DNA of 64,000 nucleotides from Adenophora triphylla var. japonica (Eukaryota > Streptophyta > Magnoliopsida > Asterales > Campanulaceae). The stretch is from assembly GCA_022495995.1 (NCBI GenBank), contig JAFEMH010000733.1:577953-641952 (forward strand). The letters run 5' to 3'. The notes below the pieces were generated by a model. It was not told the DNA's origin, did no database searches, and saw only the letters and a list, made by a program, of their open reading frames with translations. Of this stretch, positions 24,003-36,825 are shown piece after piece; positions within the stretch are counted from its first letter, which is position 1; the number at the start of each line of letters is the position of its first letter. Made by a program: the position numbers and the translations under genes.

Positions 24003-24895
24003 TCGCGATCTCCGTTATTCCCGAATGAAGGAATAACATTTCGCTCTCTTTCGATCTCCGTTATTCCCGGATGAAGGAATAACATTTCGACCTCTCTCGC
24101 GATCTCCGTTATTCCAGAATGAAGGAATAACATTTCGCTCTCTTTCGATCTCCGTTATTCCAAGATGAAAGAATAACATTTCGACCTCTCTCGCGATCTC
24201 CGTTATTCCAGGATGAAGGAATAACATTTCGCTCTCTCGCGATCTCCGTTATTCCAGAATGAAGAAATAACATTTCGCTCTCTTTCGATCTCCGTTATTC
24301 CAGAATAAAGGAATAACATTTCGCTCTCTTTCGATCTCCGTTATTCCAAGATGAAGGAATAACATTTCGACCTCTCTCGCGATCTCCGTTATTCCAAAAT
24401 GAAGGAATAACATTTCGCTCTCTTTCGATCTCCGTTATTCCAAGATGAAGGAATAACATTTCGACCTCTCTCGCGATCTCCGTTATTCCAGGATGAAGGA
24501 ATAACATTTCGCTCTCTCGCGATCTCCGTTATTCCAGAATGAAGGAATAACATTTCGCTCTCTTTCGATCTCCGTTATTCCAAGATGAAGGAATAACATT
24601 TCGATCTCTCTCACGATCTCCGTTATTCCCGAATGTAGGAATAATATTTCGCTATCTCTTGCGATCTCCGTTATTCCAGAGTGAAGGAATAACATTTCGT
24701 TATCTTTTTCGATCTCCGTTATTCCCGAATGAAGGAATAACATTTCGATCTCTTTCGATCTCCGTTATTCCCGAATGAAGGAATAACATTTCGACCTTTT
24801 TCGATCTCCGTTATTCCCGAATGAAGGAATAACACTTCGCTATCTCTTTTCAATCTCCGTTATTCCTAAATGAAGGAATAACATATCGATCCAGT
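24003..24895 (+). repeat. 19-unit tandem array of hairpin-forming repeats in element B
   Basis: Units of 45-54 bp read GATCTCCGTTATTCC, 8 nt, GGAATAACATTTCG and a CTCTCT linker. In nearly every unit GTTATTCC pairs with GGAATAAC across an 8-nt loop. The loop varies (AGAATGAA, CGAATGAA, AAGATGAA) while the stem is kept. Confidence 0.9.
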
Positions 24896-24902
24896 AAAGG
24901 TT

Positions 24903-25085
24903 CGAACTACGGACTGGCTTGATTCCTCTGGGATACGTAGGTAGCCTACTTTAGGTTCAGCCAATTCGTCACATATGACACCCCTTTCCCCAGTGAATCT
25001 TTTCCGAACTACGATCTGGCTTGATTCCTCAGGGATATGTAGGTAGCCTTCCAAAGGTTCAGCCACTCGACCACCTTGGTCACCC
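24903..25085 (+). repeat. two Tat-type 3' modules next to element B's polypurine tract
   Basis: Two copies of GAACTACG, GGCTTGATTCCTC, GGATACGTAGGTAGCC (24903-24946 and 25005-25048), the second followed by GGTTCAGCCACTCGACCACC and TTGGTCACC. The same module occurs in reverse in element D. Confidence 0.75.
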
Positions 25086-25157
25086 AATCCATCTCGGCAG
25101 TTCGCCAGATTGGATCCTTTTTTATCGACAACCCCACTCGCCTTGCAAGTGACGTTG

Positions 25158-25169
25158 CCGAGGGGCTTC
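25158..25169 (+). other. polypurine tract of element B
   Basis: CCGAGGGGCTTC immediately before the right LTR's TGTAAG. Element D has the matching GCCGAGGGCTAC before its own TGTAAG. Confidence 0.65.
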
Positions 25170-26293
25170 TGTAAGTACCCAAATCTGGCTCATGCCTCCC
25201 GGTTAAGTTTTCCGGCATTTTCCGGACTTTCCTAAAGTTCAGGGACCATTCGGGAACTTTCCTAGCTTTCCAAGGAAGGAAGGACCTGCAAGGAATTAAA
25301 ATTCCAAGCAGGACCTCGCTGGAAAGAAGGGTCCGGAATTGCCACCTTGCACCTTTCTAGAAGAAAGGTGGTTATTCCAAATTAACGTTAAATAGGGAGG
25401 ATATTTCTCATTTTGGGGAGGGGGGGATTTCACACAGTCACAAATAAAATGGACGCCCACTACTCTCTCTCTCTCACTAAGCGCCCACTACCCTCTCTCA
25501 CTCAATGACACACTCTCTCTCTAGGCGGTTTTGGAGAGCTTCTCTCTAATCGTCTTCTTCCTCAAGCTCCCTCTCCAATGGCGCCCTAACCCAATCCTCT
25601 CTCAAATCGACTCTCAACCGAGAAGTCTCTCAATCGGGGCTCTTCTCTCTCTCTCTCATTTTCTCTCACTAAACGCAAAGGAGACGCAAACAGCCATTGT
25701 TGGCTCCCAAAAATCATCTTCCTCAAGCTCTCCATCGCCAATGGTGTCCTCACCAACTCTCAGTCCCTAATCGTTCCTCTCCATCATCTCTATCCCAATC
25801 GACACACAGACACACAGTAGCTCGCTCATTCTCTCTAGCTCTAGACGGGGATGGCGACCTAGCCCTCACCGAGCTCACCCTAAATCGTCCTCCTCAATCC
25901 CCTTCACCACCGGTCTTTTCCCTAATCATCTTCTTCAATTTTCCACCTCCATTCCACCACTCCCTCAGTCATCCTTTCACCTAACAACAACTCAGCTTCG
26001 TATCCCCTGTTCTACGCCGTTAACCACCATCACCGCTCCACCAAGGTTCGGCTTTCCAACCCTTTTCAGTTCACAGATTACGATCACCACCACTACCAGC
26101 TCCGGTTCTTTTCAGACCTTAGCGTCGTCATCAAAGTCGTTACAGAGACTCCTCTGTCTCCATCAAAATACACACGCACACATATTTGCAACTGCAAATG
26201 TACTCCGTCTGAGATTCGAATCTCGTTCCGAAGCCGATTGGAAGGCTCCCTATACCGACATGGTATAGAGAGTGTGGATCTATGAGGGTAACG
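25170..26293 (+). repeat. element B 3' LTR, left piece
   Basis: Begins TGTAAGTACCCAAATCTGG like the 5' LTR and runs to the C insertion. Its last five bases, TAACG, are the left target duplication of C. Confidence 0.93.
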
Positions 26294-29154
26294 TGTGAGC
26301 ACTCCAACCCGGATCCTAACACGTAACCCGAGCTTGAGGGGCCCAAACTAAGAAAACTCACCTTGAATTTTTAAAACTTTTATTTCATCTTAAAAGAAAA
26401 CCGATTCTCAACTTCCAAATTAAAACCAACTGATAATGTCTCCACTTTGGAGGAGATTTCAACAACAACTTCAATAAACTATAAACTGATCAATTACATC
26501 GAAAACTCCTAAATAACATTGTTTTACAAAGAGTTTTCTATACAAATTTATAAAAGAGTATTACTTAATAAAGACTCCAGACAACCTACTTATTTTCATA
26601 ACTTGACAAGTCCCAAAAGCCAAAGTCCACACTCTTATCCCCGACCTCACCGATTCAGGTCACCTGTCTCAGCACAATCTAAAACAGTAAAAGGGGAAGG
26701 GGTGAGAATAAATCTCAATAAGCTATTATGAATGCAGGAAGATGCCAAACAAGATGCAACACATCAAAAAACATATCCACATAATAAGAGAGGCTCCCTG
26801 CCGCCAACCATCCCATACCGGTTGGAAACAACGACCAACTCATCATGAATATATCACAACACATAAGTACGATAAAGTAACACTTAGAAGGATACTGAGC
26901 CAAGGTTTTATCTCCAAAAGGATATACACATCCGAGCAGCAGCAACAACAGTTGATGAAGCGGTTCCGGAACCATAAACAATAACAGTACCATAGGGATT
27001 CTGACACACAGTCATATCCCCAGTGAAACTAGACCATCTACCTCAAAAGGAGATGCTAGCCCACAAATCCCACACAAGGGGGACAAATCCGGGTTACCAA
27101 TGTATGAATTATAATGAACTTGGTTTGATGCCATTATAATTCCATAACATTGCCCAACAAACAAATACCAGCTGGATTTTCATAACTAAGCACAGTAGTA
27201 ACATACTTGCTTAACCAAACATTGTATGATCCAAAGTAGGGATACATACCACAATAGCATATCATGAAGATAGCAATACTATAACAAGTATTCAACATAT
27301 TAGCACAACGGCTATAAATCTTTGTTTCAACATGTACAGTTTAGGAATTCCAAAGTAGGGAATCCTACGACAATAGAATATCATAAAGATAGAAATACTA
27401 TAACAAGTATTCAACATATTAGCACAACGGCTATAAATCTTTGTTTCAACAAGTACAGTTTAGGAATTCCAAAGTAGGGAATCCTAGCATTTATATCGAA
27501 ATATATCAATGAGTCCAAAATGTGCAACACATAAGGTCTACACATTTACTATAACAAGCCATGTTACAATATCATCCATAATAAGAAGTATCACCACTTA
27601 GAGTTCAAGGATATCAAGTATTTCCACATACTACAATAAGCACACCACAATAGTAAAATAGAATATCTGGAAATGATCATTACATATTTAGTTTATAAAA
27701 CCAATTCCATTTGAAATATCACTTAAAAATACTCAATTTGGACTCTTGAACCATCAAATTTCGAGTTCGTATGAATTACTTATTCATTTTATAAGTTTAA
27801 CCGGTTTTGAAAATGGTTTACTAAACCCTGCTGCCAAAAGAGACATTCTGGGAACATAAGTTATACTTTTAGCTTATGAAAATATGTCCATTGAAAATAT
27901 CTTTAAAAATTATCCAAAATGGACTCAAGAAGCGCTCAATTCCGAGTCCGGGTGAATTTAATATGAATTTCACAAGTAAGCGCAATTTTAAGAGTCATGA
28001 ACATCAAGTGTTCCAAGCTACTTTATCCCCATTTTTAACCATCTTCTCCATATCCAAATTTAACTTCCTTAGTTCAACTTAGATCATACTCTCTTACTCT
28101 TTATCATCTTCCATAAACAACAACACTATATCTATGTCATTCATCCATTCCTCTACTCTAAGAAATGTTCCAAATCACCAAACATCAAAAATAACAATTA
28201 ATATCAACATCATTATTTCATGAGCATGTAATTGGAGGAAAGTCATAATAACCCACATCATTAAAAGTATACTAAATCCTTTTTCTACTTCTTTCTACCC
28301 AAATGAAATATACTCATAACCTTTCCCAAATCAAAGTAAGATGGATATAATCACATACACTAACTCCATTAAAGTCATTAACATCTTACACTCATTATAC
28401 CCCCATTCCTTCAACTTAGACAACCATCTCATCACTAAAATCAATTCAACCTTAAATAATCCATTTTACTCAAATAACATTATTTAAAATTTCCAAAATC
28501 CTTTTCTTTCAACAAAGTATTCATTAACACATAAAATGGCAATTATTAGAAGGAAGTCATAATAACTTACTCTTAGCAATATGAGATGAAACCACAATTT
28601 TTCTAGCTTGATGCGTTCCCCTCACCGCCACGATCAAGAATGTACAATCGGATTATCAAATGAAGAAGGATTGGATTTATTATGAATTTTGGAAGGAAAG
28701 GTTTAGGGAAGGATTTCCATGGAGATTTTCCATGGAGGAAATGGAGGAAGTAAGAGGAAGATGATGAGGGAAATGGGGAGGTTAAAGGGATGGAGGTGAG
28801 GGAAAAAGGTAAGGAGTATGGGCTCCCATGCCTCCTTTGACTAACAAATAAAATCTTTCCACTTTATTCAATTAAATCCCCCAAGGTCCAATGTAGTACA
28901 ACTAACCCCTCTACTCCAAATCTTTACATATCACACCTTGACTACATTTCATATTTTATTTATTTTCAATTATTATACTTCTCCCAACATAATTTATCTT
29001 ATTTCCAATTAAATCCTAAGGCTTTAAAGTTATTTCACAACCATCTAACTCTTCATAAAAATCAAAGACATAATATGAGCACCTAAAGTCAACAAATAAT
29101 ATAAAATGCATATAATAGGATGCTAAACTAGTGCCCAGGGTTAGGGTCGTTACA
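26294..29154 (-). repeat. element C 3' LTR (2861 bp)
   Basis: Minus-strand start TGTAACGACCCTAACCCTGG at 29154 and end GGAGTGCTCACA at 26294. It matches 31876-34737 apart from about 25 substitutions and a one-base indel. Short ORFs here (26715-26993 and others) recur in the other LTR without protein features. Confidence 0.94.
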
Positions 29155-29168
29155 TTCACTCCTCCATA
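29155..29168 (-). other. polypurine tract of element C
   Basis: On the minus strand TATGGAGGAGTGAA abuts the 3' LTR start TGTAACG. Confidence 0.75.
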
Positions 29169-31861
29169 AAGAAAATTCGCCCCGAATTTTAAACTTGCTT
29201 ACCTCAATGATCAAATAAAAAGGTTACCTCTCATGTATTTCAAATTACAACTTCCAAATAGTTTCCTTAATGGCATGATTCTTCTATACCCTTTCACAAC
29301 CCGAGTACTCTAGGATTTCAATTCCTAACTTGCGATTCTAATAACTCCCAATGGTTATCCCGCATAAGTCCAATCCGTCGAATCATCATTAGTTAAAGAA
29401 CACCAAACAACAAGGGATCATGCAAATGATTTTCCCATACAAAGCTTCATACAGTACTCATTCAATGCTAACTAAAAACTACTATTATACGCAAAACTCG
29501 CTAAGGTTAATTAACTTCTCAAGTTGAAAGGAAATCCATCACACAACACACAACCTATTCTTCAAGAATCTGGATAGTCCTCTAATCTCTTCCTTTCGAG
29601 TGACTAAATTCTCCAAACTCTTAGGATCGGTAACCAATCTCAAATAGAGCTTCAAAAAGATAAGGTTCCCACTTAAATAACGCAAATAATTGCAGCCACT
29701 CTCGAGTAGAGGATAAGAAAATTCCGCTTTATCTAAGTTAACTTCTTCGAAACATACACTATTACTTTCCCATTTTGCATAATATCACAACCTAATCTTC
29801 CTTTAATATACACTTAAATTTCACAAAGTCCTCACATCCACTAGGTACGGTAAGGATCAGATCTATAGTCAATATATTCTCCATTTCTATCAATATGATT
29901 CATCCTTATTACATCCTACACCATTGATATATCCTTTAGAGTTAACTAAATCTATGATTTTACAATTCTCTAGAATTCCCTAAAAATTCCTTCGGTAGCA
30001 CTTGCCAACCCAAAGATCACGGACTCAATCCTCGTAAGATCCATGATAACATCCAAGCTTAAGACTATAGAATACAAAATTCGAAATCTTCTCGAGCCAA
30101 CTCACACTAGCTAAAATTTGCATACAAGGACTCCTCACAAGGGATCATTAACCCAACTCTCAATTGATTTTCATGATCTTCCCGGAACTTTAATTAAACA
30201 TAGAAGTCATCAATCATAACTGTCATAAAGCCAACAAAATAATAATTAAAATTCTGCTTATCATACCCAGAACCAACACATGGGATACTCTGATGGAAGC
30301 ATAATTACCATCTACTCACAACTAGCACATAAATTTTTTAGAAAGACTCCTTACTCAAGTCTAACACATACCAACTACCCTTCACACTTTTAACCAAAAT
30401 TTCCACCCTTGATGCCTATATACAACAAGGATACCGCATAACGGTGTATATATATCAAATACCAATATAAGCAAATTAAGCATATAAAAGGAGGCTTACT
30501 TCTTATGATAGTCTACCAGTGGACAACAACTACTTACCCGTCCAGGTCAAGTATATCTTAAAATCACAGATTGGTAATCATACCAAATCAACTGGCAATA
30601 CATGCCCAGCTATAACCACACCACCATCGTGGTAAACCAAAGGAGATTCGAGGTACTCTCTCATAAGAGAAGAAACATCTATCACATAAAACAATCTCAA
30701 GCAATGTATGCCACATGGAAGCAAAATGCTATGCCACACATATTGATATAAAACAGGATCTATAAAAATATGACCCCTAACTTCTGAGACAGGTAATATA
30801 CCTCTAGTGACCTCTGAGGGATCTATCTCTCCTAGATCCGAAACACATACTCGACCTTAGACCTTCACTTTACAACACTATTTTACCCTAGACAATATTG
30901 TTATTACTAAATCTTTCTTCAAATCCTTTCATGATCATTCTAACTTAACTAAAATGGATATAGAATTACCAATAACTTTGAATATCAACCTTACCACATT
31001 CATTCCAAAACCACCTTTTCCTGTTTATTTCCAAAGCCCTATTAATTGACTAACCATTACAACCACCATGTATATCACCTAATACATCATATACCATGTA
31101 TGACCACAATTCAACAACAACTATACCACTTAGTCAACTTTAATTATAAAGTTCTCAAATGATACCACATACTTTCTCCAAGTCATATAACCCTATTACT
31201 CTATCTTTCCACTTTAAACCATATCTTATTATCACTATTTGCCTTATTCATTCACCCACTACCCAAGTTATTTTCATTATTTTTACATATCACAAGCTAC
31301 ACAACAATACTCTCTCCACCATATATCAACCTTTATAATACCCTTTTCAATTACCAACCCATATTTTACCAAACCATCACTCTACTCATTTCCAAACCCT
31401 TTTTCATTATTTCAAAAGCCAAGCAAATTGTCAAACTTATCAATAATCATTTATACGGTAATAATAGCATCATATAACATATATAACAACAACTTTACAA
31501 CTTAGCCAACTTCATTAGAAGGAACCCTAAACAATACCACATACTTAAATCATTTTTCTTAACATCAATACTAGACCAAAACTTCACTATGCCCCCATCT
31601 CAACTAATTTAACCATTTCAACCCAAGTAAAATGTACCAACCTACCTGCAACATTTCCCATATTCAACCCAAAACCATTTTAATTCATTACTAAAATACC
31701 ATGACTGTGAGGCCACAATTTAAACATCCTTCATTTTCTAGAACCTTTCGCTGGTCATCATTGCTTCCAGCCATTAGAACAAACTCCTGCATCAAACACT
31801 CGACGTCAATTACCACACACTCCCTCTTAGTCTAGACATCTACCCTTGACCTCTAAACTAA
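29169..31861 (-). other. element C interior, noncoding
   Basis: About 2.7 kb, AT-rich. The longest ORF is 88 codons of low-complexity Tyr/Ser/Phe sequence on the strand opposite to the element's transcription. I could not find RT, integrase or zinc-knuckle motifs in either direction; decayed remnants cannot be excluded by eye. Confidence 0.7.
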
Positions 31862-31873
31862 GCTCTGATACCA
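31862..31873 (-). other. primer binding site of element C (tRNA-iMet)
   Basis: On the minus strand TGGTATCAGAGC begins 2 nt after the LTR, complementary to the 3' end of initiator tRNA-Met, the commonest primer of plant LTR elements. Confidence 0.88.
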
Positions 31874-31875
31874 AC

Positions 31876-34737
31876 TGTGAGCACCCCAACCCGGATCCTA
31901 ACACGTAACCCGAGCTTGAGGGGCCCAAGCTAAGAAAACTCACCTTGAATTTTTAAAACTTTTATTTCATCTTAAAATAAAACCGATTCTCAACTTCCAA
32001 ATTAAAACCAACTGATAATGTCTCCACTTTGGAGGTGATTTCAACAACAACTTCAATAAACTATAAACTGATCAATTACATCGAAAACTCCCAAATAACA
32101 TTGTTTTACAAAGAGTTTTCTATACAACTTTATAAAAGAGTATTACTTAATAAAGACTCCATACAACCTACTTATTTTCATAACTTGACAAGTCCCAAAA
32201 GCCAAAGTCCACACTCTTATCCCCGGCCTCACCGATTCAGGTCACCTGTCTCAGCACAATCTAAAACAGTAAAAGGGGAAGGGGTGAGAATAAATCTCAA
32301 TAAGCTATTATGAATGCAGCAAGATGCCAAACAAGATGCAACACATCAAAAGACATATCCACATAATAAGAGAGGCTCCCTGCCGCCAACCGTCCCATAC
32401 CGGTTGGAAACAACGACCAACTCATCATGAATATATCACAACACATAAGTACGATAAAGTAACACTTAGAAGGATACTGAGCCAAGGTTTTATCTCCAAA
32501 AGGATATACACATCCGAGCAGCAGCAACAACAGTTGATGAAGCAGTTCCGGAACCATAAACAATAACAGTACCATAGGGATTCTGACACACAGTCATATC
32601 CCCAGTGAAACTAGACCATCTACCTCAAAAGGAGATGCTAGCCCACTAATCCCACACAAGGGGGACAAATCTGGGTTACCAATGTATGAATTATAATGAA
32701 CTTGGCTCGATGCCATTATAATTCCATAACATTGCCCAACAAACAAATACCAGCTGGATTTTCATAACTAAGCACAGTAGTAACATACTTGCTTAACCAA
32801 ACATTGTATGATCCAAAGTAGGGATACATACCACAATAGCATATCATGAAGATAGCAATACTATAACAAGTATTCAACATATTAGCACAACAGCTATAAA
32901 TCTTTGTTTCAACATGTACAGTTTAGGAATTCCAAAGTAGGGAGTCCTACGACAATAGAATATCATAAAGATAGAAATACTATAACAAGTATTCAACATA
33001 TTAGCACAACGGCTATAAATCTTTGTTTCAACAAGTACAGTTTAGGAATTCCAAAGTAGGGAATCCTAGCATTTATATCGAAATATATCAATGAGTCCAA
33101 AATGTGCAACACATAAGGTCTACACATTTACTATAACAAGCCATGTTACAATATCATCCATAATAAGAAGTATCACCACTTAGAGTTCAAGGATATCAAG
33201 TATTTCCACATACTACAATAAGCACACCACAATAGTAAAATAGAATATCTGGAAATGATCATTACATATTTAGTTTATAAAACCAATTCCATTTGAAATA
33301 TCACTTAAAAATACTCAATTTGGACTCTTGAACCATCAAATTTCGAGTTCGTATGAATTACTTATTCATTTTATAAGTTTAACCGGTTTTGAAAATGGTT
33401 TACTAAACCCTGCTGCCAAAAGAGACATTCTGGGAACAACAGTTATACTTTTAGCTTATGAAAATATGTCCATTGAAAAGATCTTTAAAAATTATCCAAA
33501 ATGGACTCAAGAAGCGCTCAATTCCGAGTCCGGGTGAATTTAATATGAATTTCACAAGTAAGCGCAATTTTAAGAGTCATGAACATCAAGTGTTCCAAGC
33601 TACTTTATCCCCATTTTTAACCATCTTCTCCATATCCAAATTTAACTTCCTTAGTTCAACTTAGATCATACTCTCTTACTCTTTATCATCTTCCATAAAC
33701 AACAACACTATATCTATGTCATTCATCCATTCCTCTACTCTAAGAAATGTTCCAAATCATCAAACATCAAAAATAACAATTAATATCAACATCATTATTT
33801 CATGAGCATGTAATTGGAGGAAAGTCATAATAACCCACATCATTAAAAGTATACTAAATCCTTTTTCTACTTCTTTCAACCCAAATGAAATATACTCATA
33901 ACCTTTCCCAAATCAAAGTAAGATGGATATAATCACATACACTAACTCCATTAAAGTCATTAACATCTTACACTCATTATACCCCCATTCCTTCAACTTA
34001 GACAACCATCTCATCACTAAAAATCAATTCAACCTTAAATAATCCATTTTACTCAAATAACATTATTTAAAATTTCCAAAATCCTTTTCTTTCAACAAAG
34101 TATTCATTAACACATAAAATGGCAATTATTAGAAGGAAGTCATAATAACTTACTCTTAGCAATATGAGATGAAACCACAATTTTTCTAGCTTGATGCGTT
34201 CCCCTCACCGCCACGATCAAGAATGTACAATCGGATTATCAAATGAAGAAGGATTGGATTTATTATGAATTTTGGAAGGGAAGGTTTAGGGAAGGATTTC
34301 CATGGAGATTTTCCATGGAGGAAATGGAGGAAGTAAGAGGAAGATGATGAGGGAAATGGGGAGGTTAAAGGGATGGAGGTGAGGGAAAAAGGTAAGGAGT
34401 ATGGGCTCCCATGCCTCCTTTGACTAACAAATAAATTCTTTCCACTTTATTCAATTAAATCCCCCAAGGTCCAATGTAGTACAACTAACCCCTCTACTCC
34501 AAATCTTTACATATCACACCTTGACTACATTTCATATTTTATTTATTTTCAATTATTATACTTCTCCCAACATAATTTATCTTATTTCCAATTAAATCCT
34601 AAGGCTTTAAAGTTATTTCACAACCATCTAACTCTTCATAAAAATCAAAGACATAATATGAGCACCTAAAGTCAACAAATAATATAAAATGCATATAATA
34701 GGATGCTAAACTAGTGCCCAGGGTTAGGGTCGTTACA
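31876..34737 (-). repeat. element C 5' LTR (2862 bp)
   Basis: Minus-strand start TGTAACGACCC at 34737 and end GGGGTGCTCACA at 31876. It is the upstream LTR because the primer site lies just beyond its end. Confidence 0.94.
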
Positions 34738-36477
34738 TAACGAATCTCAACCTTTTGCTCTCTCTCTGTTTTCCTTGTGCAGTGCCATTTCCATGTTCGT
34801 TATTGGCAATTAGTGAATCTGTGATTGGAACTGCTTTGCATCAGTTTATGCTTGTGATATTCATGTATTGATCCACATGTTTTAGCTATACAATGGTTGG
34901 ATTGTGTTAGTCTGAGTGTTGATTTTCCATGCAATCTCTTTTATACCATGGCTGTGCAATCACTACCATGGCTGTGCATTGTTCTGGTTACTGGTCACAT
35001 TTTGGATGTTCATGTCTTGATTCATATGCTCTGTCTATACCATTGTTTGGACATGTTTCGTTTAGTCTCTGAATGTTGTATTCATTCTCATGATAATGCA
35101 CTTTGGCCGTTCATGTTAGACGTCGTGTTTGCTTGCTTCATGAAGAGTGTGGATCCCACATATCCATGCCCTCTCAAAGTGTTCACTATTGATATACTTG
35201 CTCTCTGAGACCCATTTGTGAAGTAACTTGGCTATATTAATGCCTTGTTGCCTCTGTAAATCCCATTTGTTAAGGTCTCTGCAAGTGGCTAAGTATGTCA
35301 CGCGACATAGGCAACCTATGTCACGCGACAACTTTGGCCAGTTTGCAGAACCTTCATCTGTTCAGTTTGTAATCTGATTTTAACTCCCACCATGCTATAA
35401 TCTGATGTCAATCTGCAATTTAAATAGTATCTTTGTACATAAAAATGTCATCTTTTCATTAAAATGCCATTTTCATACATAAAGGTGCATCCTTTGCACC
35501 TAAAACCCATTTTCATGCATTAAAAATCATTCCTTTGCCTTCAAATTAGCATCCTTTGCATTAAAATCTCTTTTTTATATTAAAGGTGCATCATTTGCAT
35601 TAAAAGTCATTTCTTCACATAAAAGTAGCATCCTTTGCTTTCAAAAATGTCATGTTTATGCATCCTTTGCATATGAAATACTAATTTTCCTCATAAAAAT
35701 GCATCCTTTACATAAAAATCGTTTCTTTACATAAAAAGCATCATTTGCAAATCAAAATCATCCTTTGCAACCCAAAATGTCATCTTTTCACTAAAAATGT
35801 CATTTTTACATGCATTTCCCCATGTCCCCATTAGCAACCTTCGGAACGGACCGGTGTAAAGATCCTATCTTTACATCGTTTCTTCCATTAAAAGGTGCCA
35901 CAATCTCTTTAGAAAGGGATAACCTTGAACCCGATATCTCCGATTATCACTTAAGACGAACATGAAGCATCCATATAAGCTCAATCGTTTTAAGGTGTAG
36001 GATTGATGGGCTAAGGTCACTCCTTCCTAAAGAACCTCATTTTGGACTATAAAAAAAGAGAGTCCTTCTCTCGATCACGCAAGTCCCAAGGTTAAAAAGC
36101 GATGATCACAAGTCTAAAATGAGGACGGGATCAAAATCCCGAATACATCAAATCCAAGGAATCCCGAGCGACAACCAATAAATGGTTTGTACGTCCGGAA
36201 GATAACTTGGGACATTCCCCCCCTCTTATCAAACACATGCACACAAGAAAGCACACAAGCAAGCACAATAAATGGAATTTAGGGAGACTTGCTATGGCAA
36301 GGCACCTTGGGTGAACGAAGATCCGTTCTTCCCAAAGGGTAACTTAACCTCCGAACCCATAAAAACCTTTTTTTCAAAGTTTTGAGGAAATCAAAATGGC
36401 GTGGCGACTCCGTTTTTCAAATTAAACCGGATGTCTTCAAACTCACGTGAATCCACAAATTTGGGCACACATTCACA
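34738..36477 (+). repeat. element B 3' LTR, right piece
   Basis: Starts with the second TAACG and then continues exactly where 26293 left off, as shown by the uninterrupted left LTR around 13528. It ends at CACATTCACA, next to A's sequence. Confidence 0.93.
35294..35330 (+). promoter_or_regulatory. CGCG inverted repeat, right LTR copy
   Basis: Identical in both arms to 14084-14120. It is preserved although the two LTRs differ at about 1.8% of sites. Confidence 0.55.
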
Positions 36478-36825
36478 GGTTCTTAAAGCTGCATTGTCTT
36501 GGATTACTTGATCAACCTCCAAGGGAGCTCCTCCAACACCAAACTTGAAAAACCTTCTGATGTCAATGTAGTCTATGGAGAGCTTTAGGCCTTCAACAAC
36601 ATCGGTTAGGCATGGAACTTTCTGACCTTGTTCCAGAATCCTGAATTCCTTCTTGGCAGTTGCAAAGAATTGATCTACAAAGGATGGCACTATGAAGTTC
36701 TGCTTCTTGGTGAAAAGCGGTAGGATGCCTGAAACTCTCAGCTTTCTCAGCAACTCCCTTCCTAGAGCATCTGTCTTGAGCTCAACCTCATTAACTTCCC
36801 AACCTGGTAGGAAGGTAGTTGGATC
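36478..36825 (-). pseudogene. element A env-like gene, exon 2 proximal part
   Basis: Starts after a good acceptor (TTACATTGTAG, then GAT) and stays open for 116 codons, ending at the B insertion. It contains GWEVNEVELKT, LRKLRVSGILP and VDQFFATAKKEFR-like segments, which loosely recall the N-terminal part of plant transposon-associated proteins. That likeness is a weak recollection, not a demonstrated hit. If B and one target-site copy are taken out, the frame runs without a shift into the distal part, which supports a single ancestral gene. Confidence 0.75.

Larger units (their letters stand above)
26294..34737 (-). mobile_element. element C: non-autonomous LTR retrotransposon (LARD-like), inserted in B's 3' LTR
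   Basis: A complete insertion of 8444 bp: LTRs of 2861 and 2862 bp, a 2721-bp interior, TG...CA ends and a perfect 5-bp target duplication TAACG (26289-26293 and 34738-34742). A TGGTATCAGAGC primer site next to the right LTR fixes the direction as minus. The interior has no coding frame with gag or pol features. Long LTRs around a short noncoding core fit a large retrotransposon derivative, mobilised in trans. LTR divergence is about 25 substitutions by eye (0.9%), so it is young. Confidence 0.93.
12409..36477 (+). mobile_element. element B: non-autonomous Tat/Ogre-type gypsy element, inserted in element A
   Basis: Two LTRs of 2859 bp (once the C insertion is removed) flank a 9902-bp interior. 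It has TG...CA ends, a tRNA-Arg primer site and a purine-rich tract. The flanking 5-mers are GGTTG (12404-12408) and GGTTC (36478-36482), a target duplication with one mismatch. The interior has one unfamiliar ORF and several tandem arrays but no gag, protease, RT or integrase, so it must have been moved by a relative's enzymes. The target is one of A's GCGGTT motifs, inside A's env-like gene. Confidence 0.9.

Noticed and set aside
24003..24895. CRISPR-like appearance of a regular array of short repeats
   Set aside because: Units are contiguous with no unique spacers and are internally palindromic; the context is a plant LTR element.
26715..26993. Hydrophobic 92-codon ORF in both C LTRs (also 32297-32575)
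   Set aside because: LTR sequence read in a chance frame; the opposite strand is also open over the same bases.
36391..36477. C-terminal end of the ORF at 36391-36753 as part of the env-like protein
   Set aside because: Those bases belong to B's LTR; the env-like frame continues on the other side of B at 12403.
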